NCBI GenBank assembly: GCA_964030785.1
Contig: OZ034967.1
Span: forward strand, 45,692,033 to 45,756,032
Length of the DNA: 64,000 bases
Source: Siderastrea siderea
Taxonomy: Eukaryota > Cnidaria > Anthozoa > Scleractinia > Rhizangiidae
Direction: 5' to 3'
Shown: in pieces, positions 10,801 through 22,000 of the stretch
Layout: every line of letters begins with the position of its first letter
Numbering within the stretch: the stretch's first letter is position 1
Program-made: the position numbers and the translations under genes
Notes under the pieces: model-generated
Seen by the model: the letters and a program-made list of their open reading frames with translations, nothing else
Database searches by the model: none
Told to the model about the DNA's origin: nothing

Positions 10801-10905
10801 CCATCACTGTCCAATGGCGCTGCACAAATTATGGGGAAGCGAAGTTAAGTCCTGTTCGGCGAGGTTAGTACTTGGATGGATGACCGCCCGGGAACAGCAA
10901 GTTCG
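10790..10905 (+). pseudogene. 5S rRNA-like sequence (pseudogene or SINE head)
   Basis: The 3' two-thirds carries 5S hallmarks in order: GGAAGCGAAGTTAAG (internal promoter A-box region), then GGTTAGTACTTGGATGG (intermediate element and C-box) and GACCGCCCGGGAAC. The 5' part (CCATTTCCATCAC...GGCGCTG) is only loosely similar to 5S helices I-III. Closing of the terminal stem cannot be seen. After 10905 the sequence is AT-rich, with no T-run terminator and no second 5S unit. It is thus a decayed or 5S-derived SINE copy rather than an active gene. Confidence 0.6.
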
Positions 10906-11349
10906 CAAATAAAGCTCACTCGTAAAAAGCGATCTTTTGGTACACTTTAGATTCCGATTAATGAGATATTTAGTTCTACATTTATTCCCGTGCGGACTCA
11001 TTCGCTTATCACGCAGGTTGTTTTGCGTAATCCAATCAAATTCTGAACAAACTACGTCTTGAAGTTAAAGCAAAACTTTTATTAACAACGTATTCCGGAC
11101 AATCCTTGGTGGAAAAAAAACTGTTCCACTTCTCAATTAGTAAAAACGCTTTCCTATTAGGCCGCGAAAAAGAATTGCAAACATTTTGACCATATCAAAT
11201 AGATTTTAATAAATTTCTACGAACGCAGACGTATTTCCGGCTGTCTTTTTTCTCATTTCCCCCCTGGTCTGCAGTCTGAGTCTTCATTCTGCATTTTAGT
11301 CCTGGTCTTCGTTTTACCCTTAGTCTGCAGTCTGCATTTTACCCGTGGT

Positions 11350-11890
11350 CCGCAGCAGACCTGCCAACCTCCCAAAACGTGCAAATCTGGAGACCTTGCA
11401 AAAAAGCCCGGAAAAACCTGGAGATTGGGACCTCAAACCTGGAGATTTCCAAAATATGTGTAAAATGAAAGTAAAACTGGTAGATTTCTTGTTTTAAGGT
11501 ATTCTTTACCTTATTTGTGCTACCTATTGTATTCTTTTGCCGCATTTTTTGAAGTCAGTTTGTGTTTCGCTGTCGACGCGAGGCGCCAGTTTGAGTTAAC
11601 TATTCACAGCTCTAGCTTCCCCAGAGACCTAAGCACACCTATATTGACCTATGGTTTCACGGGAATGAGGTCGGAATTGTACCCAGCTTTCCCTCAAACA
11701 TTAGATGTGACAAATTTGGCCATTTTCAACACGGTTTTTCAATATTGCTTCATACTACCTGAATTGTTTGGCAATTTCAAGATTTTCTGATTCACCGTGA
11801 GATTTCGAGGCCAAATCGTGAGACCGTGAGTTGATAGCCCAAACCGTGAGTCTCCCGGTGAAACCGTGAGAGTTGGCAGGTCTGCCGCAG
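11350..11890. mobile_element. 529-bp non-autonomous DNA transposon with CAGACCTGCCAAC termini
   Basis: The element 11356-11884 begins CAGACCTGCCAAC and ends GTTGGCAGGTCTG, an exact 13-bp inverted pair. It is flanked on both sides by CCGCAG, taken as a 6-bp target-site duplication. It sits inside a simple CAGTCTGCA/CAGTCTACA-type repeat. The right third is made of spaced CCGTGAG words. A frame at 11515-11790 shows no transposase motif. Confidence 0.75.
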
Positions 11891-12059
11891 TCTACAGTCC
11901 GAAGTCCACAGTCTACATTTTATACTGACCGAAATAATTATTTCGTTTGGATTGACACATGTATCGACAAAGGTTCGCATGGTTACTGTAACCATTCACA
12001 TCTTACGAAACAAAAAGAAAAAAAGAGGAAGAAAACTTCCCACGCAGTTTTAAAATGAT

Positions 12060-12465
12060 GTGTCCAAAGACGAGTTACAAATCAAGGCTAAATTCGCACA
12101 GTAAAACGAACAGTTAAACCGTTACAATAGTCTTATTCATATTTTCCCTATTTACTTGACAATTATCAAACCTCTTTTCTTTAAGCCTGACGTAGAAACT
12201 TTAAAAAAACGACTCATTTTATCAAGCTTAGTTAATTGACAATTTGACGAGTCAATAAAATATGATGTGATATCAAAGTTTTCTCTCTACAAACTGATTT
12301 CTACTAGTTGGCCGCGAACGATGCACGACCGATTCTTGAAATATTGACCAACATTTATGAGATCAGCATAATGGTCAGTATTGCTTCAGATATAGCAAGG
12401 GAATGCACCAGCATTCAAGTTTAACCTCAGTTTAAGCTTTTTTTCACTAACGTGAATGCTGCGAT
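12060..12465. other. Presumed 3' flank of the BTB gene
   Basis: AT-rich sequence downstream of the minus-strand stop. I could not place a convincing AATAAA on the minus strand, and nothing else is recognised. Confidence 0.35.
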
Positions 12466-13809
12466 TTAGCCCAAAGTAAACAGGAATTCAGGAAATTGTC
12501 CCTTTACAACACTGCTGTCATATGTGGTGTCGTAATACAACGGACTTCGACTAGTGACTGACTTGAAGACAAAATTCACCCCAGAGTGCTTAACACTGGA
12601 CAGACCACTTTCCCCATACCAGGAAGGTGGACCAGTTATATCAGCGTTAAAAGAGTAGCAGATATTTTGTTCTAAAGCAACTGGGGACTTAAACTCAACA
12701 TCAAACCCTCGATATTTTCCTATTTCACTCTGCATATCCTTAGATACAAAATTACCTCTTTCAGTTGCAACAACGACCCCATTGGCATGCTTTACTGTCA
12801 AGTTCACTGAATATTCATTGCTTTCACTACCGAAAAAACGCACTGCATGTAGCTTTATGTTCTTGTCAACAATAACACGAATGTTATTGTAACCGCCAGA
12901 AGAATATCTCCACCCCTTGGTTAGACAACGAAACCTAGAAATGTTCCTTACTTGACCAGCCCTTTCAGTTTCAGAAAATCCCAGTGAAGTTTTAAGTACA
13001 GAACTGAAATGTTTCATCAACCTGTACGCCTCTTTCTGTGTAAGTATGTCAGAATCCAGGACGATATCGGCAAACTCTTCTTGTTTCATCACTGGAAAAC
13101 GAATTCCCTTCACGATCCGTTCTCCAAGGATCCTTCTTTTCACAGAGCCCCCTGCTACAACTCCTTGCTTTTCACACTCCTTTACTGCCCAGCAATCCAA
13201 AGCTTGAAATAATTCCACTTCCTTAATATTTAACGAATCTTTCTCAACTAATTCCTCCAGCACTGACTTCTCGATTGTCAAGAAACCATCCGATTTCACA
13301 GCTTCCTCCGTTTCTTTCTCGATCACCTTCCAGCAGTGATCCAACAGATCTTTTTCTTCGTATTTCTGTGCGTCCGGAAAGATGGAAAACACGTTTGCAC
13401 CGTCCAGATTCTTTTGGAGGAAAGCAGAGCATTTGTCGGCCAGAGCAGGCAGCATGTATTTCTTCGCCAAATACATCACCTGCATCACATTGTCTGGGTT
13501 CAAGTTCGCCTCATCGCTGTATATAAAACGAAGCATTTCAAACAGACTCTCGTACTCACAGTCAGTGACCTCGACAAAGTCTTTTGTCTCCGCCAGATCA
13601 CCGTAAAACATGGCAAAAAACACTGGACTACTGATCGCCAACACGAACTTGTGAGCCGGAACCTTGCTTTCACTTTCACCTTGGGAGTCTCGAACGACAA
13701 ACTTGACATCACTCATGAGTTCTTGGTTGAAAATGGACTTAAATCTTTCACTGACGGTACTCCTGGCTGCTGACTCCCAAAAATCTTTCCTGGTTGCACC
13801 AAGAGACAT
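12466..13809 (-). CDS. Intronless BTB-BACK-PHR protein, BTBD1/2/3/6-like
   Basis: An uninterrupted 447-codon frame. The BTB domain spans about residues 25-135: SDVKFVV, PAHKFVLAISSPVFFAMFYG and an E/D-rich YESLFEMLRFIYSDE block. The BACK domain spans about 138-245, with its ALDCWAVKEC helix. The PHR domain spans about 295-445: WRYSSGGYNNIRVIVDK and LHAVRFFGSESNEYSV. This order and length are those of BTBD1/2/3/6-type proteins, which by family act as substrate adaptors for cullin-3 ubiquitin ligases in the cytoplasm. The ATG at 13809 is chosen because it precedes the BTB domain by about 25 residues. The vertebrate relatives have introns; the single exon here suggests a retrocopy or a lineage-specific single-exon family, though the frame is intact. 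Substrate and expression cannot be inferred. Confidence 0.92.
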   Translation of the reverse strand: MSLGATRKDFWESAARSTVSERFKSIFNQELMSDVKFVVRDSQGESESKVPAHKFVLAISSPVFFAMFYGDLAETKDFVEVTDCEYESLFEMLRFIYSDEANLNPDNVMQVMYLAKKYMLPALADKCSAFLQKNLDGANVFSIFPDAQKYEEKDLLDHCWKVIEKETEEAVKSDGFLTIEKSVLEELVEKDSLNIKEVELFQALDCWAVKECEKQGVVAGGSVKRRILGERIVKGIRFPVMKQEEFADIVLDSDILTQKEAYRLMKHFSSVLKTSLGFSETERAGQVRNISRFRCLTKGWRYSSGGYNNIRVIVDKNIKLHAVRFFGSESNEYSVNLTVKHANGVVVATERGNFVSKDMQSEIGKYRGFDVEFKSPVALEQNICYSFNADITGPPSWYGESGLSSVKHSGVNFVFKSVTSRSPLYYDTTYDSSVVKGQFPEFLFTLG

Positions 13810-15850
13810 TATTAGTGCGACTTTACTGTTAAAGTATTGCTTGTTTACTTCTTCGCTTGCTTCGCTGCGACAGCTTTCGACTTTCGATTGTCACGCAACG
13901 ACTGTAGCGTCGCTGGCTCAATTCAGCGCCCAGTGCTTTTCTTCCACCTCACTGAAAATAACTCAAAGAATGTGCCAACACTGTGTCATTTTTACAGTAA
14001 AACGTTTGAGCATCAAATGATACGTTTCCTTGAGAAAGAAAACGTTGTACAGCCAGAAGGTGGCCCGATACTACTGCACCGAATTGCGTGGATGCACGAA
14101 CCGCAACGTGGATCCACAGTTTGACGACGTTTATGACGATAACCGTACAGACGCACAAACACAGACGTCAATTTGTTAAACAGACACAGAAAAACTGACG
14201 TCAAGTTATTAAGAGGAATAATGGGAAAGGGTGGTGATTTTTTCAAAGAAAGCAGCCTTCAGGCGTCGCAGTCTTATTGTAAATGACCATCAGTAGGCTT
14301 TTTGTCCCAAGTATATGTTTGTATATGCATACTATACTTTTTCAGGGCGCTCCTGTCAAATACTTGGCGAAAAATTCCAGAAAAGTAAACAGTTTCCAGC
14401 ACTTTGATAAAATTTGCTAACAGTATGCTATTTTTAGGGATTAAAATGTCCAAAAAAATTACATGTTTGGGCATGAACTCACCCTCAAAAAACTTTGAAC
14501 ATTGCTTAAGTCAACAGTGTTGAACAACGTTGAACAGAAATGTCAAACAGATGGAGGGAGGGGGGCAATCGACCCAGGTCAGGTGGGTGTACACCCATGG
14601 GTAAAAGATGCCGCTGAGGGTATGTAACCCTGGCCCTGTTTGGGACAAAAATAAAAGCCCTAGAATACCAACCCTGTTTAGGACAGCAACCTTTATTCTA
14701 GGAAAAATTACAAAAGACGAACTCTCTCGCTTTACACAATTTTAACGTGTTTCAAAGTCCCCACTTTAAAGACCGGCAAACGTCTCTGATCTACGCCATA
14801 TTTCACGACGGCAATCGTGCACCATACCCAGGACAGAGAGAAAACCCATATCCTGTCCAGCGGCACATCCCGCTATAGGCGATATAAAGGAGTACCCCCG
14901 GGGGGGAGGGGGTCGAACCCGTTTGACCGAGGACTAAAAATAACCACTTGGTATTTCCCGTGCAATTTTTTCTCCTTTGATGTACTCGTGTTCATTTATT
15001 TCAAACTGCATTCAAAATCATGTGATTACTGGTAAAAATATCCCTGCGTCATGTCTTAGAGATGGCATCGTGAAAGTCTTGTGACCAACGTCTTGTGACT
15101 TTCTTAGCGACTACCCATTTCGAATGGGAAAGGAAGTTAAAAAGAGCAAGATGTTGCGAGGGAGTTGCAGTCTTTGTAGACTGATCGTCTTTTGGTTTAT
15201 TATCGCTGGAGGTAAGGATCATAGCAACCAGTCGTAAATGTGCTGGTTTGTTCGTACAATCCCCCAGCATCATCATGCAAATTCTCCTTACTGGTCTTCA
15301 TAGTTTTTATTTATTACCAATTCGGAGAACTTGTTTAAACATCAAGACAATTCACCTTTGGTGGTCATTTGCTAAAGGTCGCTAAAGTCTCATGACCTGT
15401 ATGTGTTATAACACACTGATATAATAAGGAGAAATTTGATGTTGATCATTATCGAGGGTTAAAGGGTTAAGACAACTGAAGCACAATTAGTAACTTACAA
15501 ACCGTGACTAACAAACGCTCTTAAAGATCATTCGTAACGGTTGATGATGATACTGATTCAATAGCCAGCTTGTGTGGGACTCGGTCTCCAAATGTAGTTT
15601 GGCATGCATGTAATCTGGACAATCTGACAAAGAGTTTAGTGATAACATGCATACAAACGACGTTTCCGTCGAGCTACGCCTAGAACAGGCAATGTTAAAC
15701 CTATTGATTGTCAGTAGTTTCCTGACTGAATATCATTCACGAATTTAACTCACTCACAGAAAAGTGGCATCGATTGCGTTCGATTTCCGAACGCTCGATT
15801 TACTACCTCGCGAACAAAAAACGTAGGTAGAGAAGTTTACAACAAAGTCA
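13810..15850. other. Intergenic sequence with small repeats
   Basis: This is the upstream side of the BTB gene; no TATA element can be assigned. Near 14500-14620 lie GTTGAACAAC words like those inside the MITE at 4682-4918, and at 14899-14915 a CCCCCGGGGGGGAGGG run. At 15415-15475 a right-end remnant (AAAGGGTTAAG) of the 2401-2610 MITE family is seen. No gene recognised. Confidence 0.45.
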
Positions 15851-15851
15851 T

Positions 15852-16735
15852 TGCCAACCCTTAGCCATGAAGATGTAACTGAAACTCAAGGCGGGATACA
15901 AAATTACAAAGGTCATGCACGCACATCCGGATCACAAGATCTTCGCGTGATTATGTAGACAAAGGATTTTGGATACAATCACGTCACGCTTTTTCCCCAA
16001 CTGTGATGGTCCTCCCAACACAAACAAATCCTTACAAACTCGTTGACATGAATATTGTAACTGAATCTTGAGGCACAAACACAAAACTACAAAGTCACAC
16101 ACGAGCATCCGGCTCGCATAGTCACGCTTCACGCTACAGTTACGCTCCCAAACGTACAAACTGTGATGAAGTCGCCCAGAACAAGGGGGGGGATTTAATT
16201 TTAAAACGTCAATGGAAAGATTAAAAACAAAAATGAAAGTTTCAATTCAAAGCCGCAGTATACTGGTAACGGACATGTAAAAGCTCTTGGGGTCCCCTAA
16301 GATATCAAAGCTGTATGATACTGGAAATGGATTCTAAAATCCCCCACTTTTTTCCGGTTCGAATTGTAATTCAGTCATGAAATAGATTTGTTTCAGTTGT
16401 GACCACAAACGGGTTTTTTTTAGGGGGGGTAATCGCTTTAATTTCCCTTATTTTAATTAATTTCCTTAATTTCCTTTATTGGTGAGTAATTTTCCCTCCA
16501 ATTCGCGTTAATTTAAGTCGCTTTAGTCAAGTACCTTAATTAACACAAGCGTTAATTTCCTATAATAAGGTAGTTCCATTTACTTTCGGCATTTGAACTC
16601 CCCGAAAATTTGGCAAAGTTCTTTGTTCGATTGCTTTTACACCGGTAAGGAAATTCAAAAGAGAAACGTTTGCAGGATTAAAACCTTTAGCCATTGAGAT
16701 GTAATTGAAACTCAGTGCACAAACACAAAGATACC
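15852..16735. repeat. Three diverged copies of an ~85-100 bp repeat
   Basis: Similar segments lie at 15852-15935, 16022-16127 and 16685-16735. Shared landmarks in order are a CATGAAGATGTAACTGAA-like start, ACAAAGTCA/ACAAAGGTCA and CATCCGG. They are direct copies with about 75-80 percent agreement by eye, separated by unrelated bases, and non-coding. Confidence 0.55.
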
Positions 16736-16801
16736 CCGCAAAGATACGAGGTGAAAGCGCGGGGTGAGACTTTATATCGTGTTAACCTTAAAAACCGGTT
16801 T

Positions 16802-17195
16802 AATGGCTGTTAGTCTCCTACGCAGCCGTTCTTGGGGTCGTCAGGCAACGCTCCTCCCCACTAACGGCTGCATTCTCGTTCCCAGAGCTCCGATCCTTTT
16901 GGGCAGCGCCACGGATCGAGACCTCTGGCAGGGGCCAGGGTAACGCGCAAGCACAATAGCTGCCCATTATTGTAACCGAGGGTAACCGTTATTGTTTCAA
17001 ATTTCTGAGGCTGCACACAAAAGCCGGAAGTCCGTGATTCGCAGACTTCCTGCTTCGGTCCCTGCCAGAGGTCTCGATCCGTGGCGCTGACCACAAGGAT
17101 CGCGGCCTCTAGGGACGAGAATGTAACGGCCGTTGGTGGGGAGGAGCGTTGCGTGACGACCCTAAGAACGTCTGCGTAGGAGACTAAATGGCGGT
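16802..17195. mobile_element. 376-bp Mutator-type MITE with long inverted repeats
   Basis: The element 16811-17186 starts TAGTCTCCTACGCAG and ends CTGCGTAGGAGACTA. The inverted similarity runs roughly 120 bp inward on each side (GGTCGT, GCAACGCTCCTCCCCAC, GAGACCTCTGGCAG). The flanks AATGGCTGT and AATGGCGGT form a 9-bp target-site duplication with one mismatch. Long inverted repeats with a 9-bp duplication are the signature of Mutator-like elements. No transposase is encoded. Confidence 0.8.
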
Positions 17196-17881
17196 GTGTT
17201 TTATTTTAAAACGAACTGCCACTTCTAGATTGTGAGAAATGTTTTAAAAAACTTGCCAAATGAAACTTTTACGTTTCCTCTATTTTCTTGCCTCCCGTAC
17301 ATTTCTCGCCCCTCTTCTTCCGGAGTTGTGCCCCCTGTCACCTTTCTTTCACAAGCCGGATCCACTAATGAGAGTATGACTTAAGAGGAGGAGTTAAGAA
17401 CTTCTCCTACCATTAAAACGTTTGTAACACAAATCAAAAAGATGGCCTTTGACACATGTAACTGTGATATTTGTGGCACCTAATAGTTCTACATCCTCAT
17501 CTATATTTTATTACGTCGGTAAAATCCATATGGATATCACACCAACTGAACAAAATGTGTAAAATATTTAAACGTAAATACAATATAAAAAAATTTTAAA
17601 ATAGCCGAAAAAAAAAACAAATACAAATATTTCAGATAGACTTTTTATTTCCCCTTTCTATTTTCAGTTCTTTTACCACGTAAATAGTTTTGCAACTATC
17701 ATATCTTTCTTAGCCATGTAAATAGTTTTATAATGATTCTTTTATTTTCTTTTAGCTAATATTGTGTAGTTTTTATTTTTGTTTTTTTGTTTTTGTTTTG
17801 TTTTTTTTTTTTTTGTTTTTACAAAACTCGACGCATTTTTAAGGGGCCTAGCAAGCTCTAGGTTTCGAGTATAAATAAAGT

Positions 17882-17924
<43 letters not shown>

Positions 17925-18500
17925 CGACGATGACTAATGACTAATGAGAATAAATTACTTTAAGGTTAACCCACGAAACAGTACAAGAAAACGTCTGTCT
18001 AGCACAGATATTTATGAATACTGCCAGCATTGGAGTTACAAATAAACATAACCATGACGACAGCACTTTTGGCAGCGTGATGTGGTTCTGTTCATACGGA
18101 AGATCTTGATGAGCTGTTTATACCGATCGATGACACGTCAGTCTCTCGCAGATCGTAATTTCCGCGATCGTAAGAATGTGGGGCGCTTATTTTCTCGCCG
18201 GTTAATTTCTATCAATTAAATGACTAGTTACTGAGGGGTAAAAAACACCAAAAAGGAAAAACGTTGTGTTGTGTAGTCTAAATTGGAAAAAAATATCATA
18301 GTGTCATAAAACAGCTCCTTAGTTTGTTGTGGAAAAAACTATCACTTCTACCCGAATTTTGATTCCAGTGCTTAGGGTTACGACATTCTGCAATTCAGTT
18401 CAGTGCATTTCGGACCGAAGTCTTTACAATACTACCGTACTGACAGTGATACAAGACTCCGCTTGCGTTTCAGGTGGAAGTTTTTCATTTTCTTTTGCGT
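17187..18500. other. Intergenic, AT-rich, T-rich tract
   Basis: Contains a long T/G-rich tract near 17760-17820 and the retroposon tail at 17821-17936. No gene is supported. A frame near 18329-18526 has a weak secretory-looking end followed by CTT|GTAAGT. Its phase does not match the exon at 19070, so I do not use it as the missing first exon. Confidence 0.4.
17821..17936 (+). mobile_element. 3' tail of a LINE or LINE-mobilised SINE
   Basis: A short hairpin (CCTAGCAAGCTCTAGG) is followed by AATAAAG and then (ATG)n. Hairpin, poly(A)-signal-like AATAAA and a terminal microsatellite is the usual 3' end of CR1/L2-type LINEs. The body upstream is not recognisable. Confidence 0.5.
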
Positions 18501-19069
18501 TAATTTCCTTTCAGGGTTTACACTAATTTGTCTTGTAAGTTTCTGAACCACGGTGACTTTACTTTACCGTCGTTTTTTCCATGTTACTTCTTCGCGATTT
18601 TTCCTGAAGCTTACTAATGCCAAAAATATATGGTGATTGAAACTCGCAATTATATTTTGTACTCTGTCTTCTATCCCAATCAAACGGTTCATGTGGTTGC
18701 CCAACGATTTTAAAGTCACAGCAGGAAAACTCGAGCAAGAAAACTTGAAGAATGTGATGTTGTTGGTTTATTCGACCCAGTGAATAATATTTATTTCTTT
18801 TGTATTGCGCGGGTTCCATACGGAAATGCTCACCCGTGCCTAACAATAATACAAATCAAAATTACACATAAATTTACAATAATTTAAAATAATTATCTCT
18901 CAAATTTACAACGATTATTACTTAATTATTACTTAATCAAGCTGAAACAGCCACATTTTAAGTTAAACAGGTTCTTTTCGCAATAATATTTTATGGAAGA
19001 CCTTACTTGCCCAAATAAATAACTCGGCTTTCATACAAAACTGTACTTACTATTTCTTAAATTTTACAG

Positions 19070-22000
19070 GATATCTCATTGAGGGGAGGAACGTGTACAT
19101 TTCTCGAGCGTCAGGTGACGACAGCTGGTCATGTGATCAATGGAATCCCTGTAAAACCATTTGGCGGGCAGTCACGATGGCATCACGTGGCGATCAAATT
19201 CACTTAGACGGCACTAACACTGACAAAGAACCCTACACCTGTCAACCAGGAACGTCTGAGCATCCGGGTATTTACATCAATACAAGTCTGTCTCTGATAG
19301 GATACGGCATTTCCAGGCCTCAGATACGATGCTCGGAAGGAACGAATTTGGCGATTGACGGATCTGCTGATGGAGACGCAACGAACGTAACATTTTCAGG
19401 TCTATTCTTTAATGAAAGTTCTGTGAATTTTCAAGATTCTTCTGCTAACATCGAGGATTGTAAATTTGTTGCAAGCAAACAAGGTGTGAAGTTCGTAATA
19501 CACACCAAGATTGTTTCAAGTCTTCACATTTCAAATTCGGCCTTCTCTAGAAACAGGGAGTGTTTTTCAGTTGTTGTGAACAGTACAAAGAATCCATCAC
19601 AGGGTATTCAGGCGATGTTTAAGGTGACAAATGCCTCCTTTGATGGCAATGTGTTGTCAGATGAGAGGGCGTGCATCTCATTCACTGCAGTGCCTTACGG
19701 TAACCAGTCTGTAAGCTGTGATGTTACCCTGGAGAATGTAACATTTTCTCATAACAAGTTCAGTTCAAAAGGTCTTGTTTTCCTGAAGATGGATAATGGC
19801 AACCACAATATCCATCTTCAGAACGTGACATTTGCTAACAACAATCCGTCATCAGACCGAGATGTTTTAACACCTAGTGATTATAGTGAATACATCGTTC
19901 ACACCTCTGGTGTAAGTATTTTCATCAAGTCAAGCAATTTTACAAGTAAGGCTGCACGGTCTTTCAATGTAAGTGCATCGAATATTTCACTGCAGATCTT
20001 TAATTCCAGTTTTGTTGGGCACAGAGTCGAAGGAAATGGAGGAGTCATATCCCTGAGAGGAACTGATCTTTGCAAGTTAAACGTGTCTGGTTCATCGTTT
20101 GTTAACACGACTGGTGCTCAAGGTGGGGCGATCAACATCGAATGCACCAGTTTTTCTAGTGTCAGCTTTGAAGACAATGTTTTTACGAATACCTCGGCTG
20201 TCAGTAGAAAAGGAGGAGCAGTGTACATTGATTCGCCTGGTTCGCGCGTAAACTATTCTGAATCCTCAACAAACGACTGTAATGGCCAAATTGCTAAGCA
20301 TCTTTCTCAAATCAACATTACCAAGTGTGATTTTAACAACGCCAGAAGTTCCGCTTCGGGAGGTGCTGTATATATCAGTGCTTTTAAAGCGTCAGTAAGA
20401 CTGTGTTACTCAACCTTTGCAAACTGCACTGCTATGGATCGCGGAGGAGGCGTTTTTATTAAGGATTCGATATCAGCAAAAGCAAAACCAGGCACTAGTT
20501 TGCTGTTGAGTGTGCAAGGCTCCCGTTTCATAGGATGTAACTGCAGATCGACCTTTATGAGTCACGGTGGATCATTAAGCGTTTTATACGAAAACCAAAT
20601 CCAGATTTGTATCAACAAAAGTTATTTTATGTCCAATTATGCTGACTTCGGTGGAGCCATGGACATCTTCCCTGACAAATCACAAGGTGCATGCTGGGTT
20701 ACAATAGAACGCTCAACATTTTCAGACAACACTGCAAGTGTTCAGGGTGGTGCCATTTCCATGTCTGGAAACAGCCAAAGCGTACTTACCCTCCAAACAG
20801 TGACCATGGAAAATAATAGAGCCGAATACGTCGGGGGAGCGGTTAACGTGAACTCCAGTTTTGCGCTTAACGTGCATCAGTCTCGATTTACTAATAACAC
20901 AGCTAGTTCGTTTAGTGGTGGAGCAATTTTCGTATCCAAAGTTAGCATACTTGAGGTACAGGAATGTCATTTCGACACCAATTACGTCAGGGACAACGGA
21001 CATGGAGGCGCAATATCTGTTTTATTTAACCTGCTAAAGTCTGCCACATCCCTTTTAATAACCAGCACGACGTTCGACAATTGTTGGACTAGACTAGGTG
21101 GGGGAGCTTTATACCTAGGCATAAGTAGCGAAAATGTAAGTCTCAACGTTAAAGGGTCCCTATTCATGGATAATTATTCGCTAAAAGGACAAGGTGGGGC
21201 CATAGCAATTCAACTGGACCCAGATATTCCAAAAGATCGAGGATGTATCAAGCCACCTTTAGCCTTCCACAATGGTAGCGATTTTCCGTCTTGGGTGTAC
21301 AAGGGTCATCTGACATTTGAGGATACAACATTTGAGAGAAATGCTGCGCTTTCTGGGGGCGCACTGCATTTAACTAACGGAAAGGCAGTGTTTCGGAATT
21401 GTTCTTTTATTAATAATTTTGTTTCGACTCTCGGAGGGCATATATACACAGTGGCTGGATCAGCAAGCCTTGTAGTACAAGACAGTCTCTTCAAACAAAC
21501 CATGAATGAGTTATTTGTTCTTCAGATGAGCTACTCAATGGCTTCGTTTATTCATGCAGAAAGTTCAGGAGCATTAAGACTGCACAATACCACAATGGAC
21601 AAAAGGCCATATGACAGTGACAATCCTGTAATACAGGTAATAAACGGCAGATTGATAGATTTTGGAAACGACACTTTGACAAAATTTCTTTGTCCTGTTG
21701 GAAGACAGGTTAAAATTATTAATTTCACTGCACAAGAAGACAGGACTCAGATAAACAAAAACCCTTGCATGATTAAAGTAACCACTCTTGAGTTTAGCTG
21801 TATAGCATGCGCAGTGAATTCTTACAGTCGACAGCGCGGTCGTGCTTTTGGATCGCGGTTAGCACCAGGATTTAAGTGTCTCCCCTGCCCGTTTGGAGCA
21901 AACTGTTCTCAAAATGTAATCGCCGAACCTAACTTCTGGGGGTTTCAAGAGCAAGTTACTCCACCAACACTTAAGTTTATAATGTGTCCTTTGGGGTATT

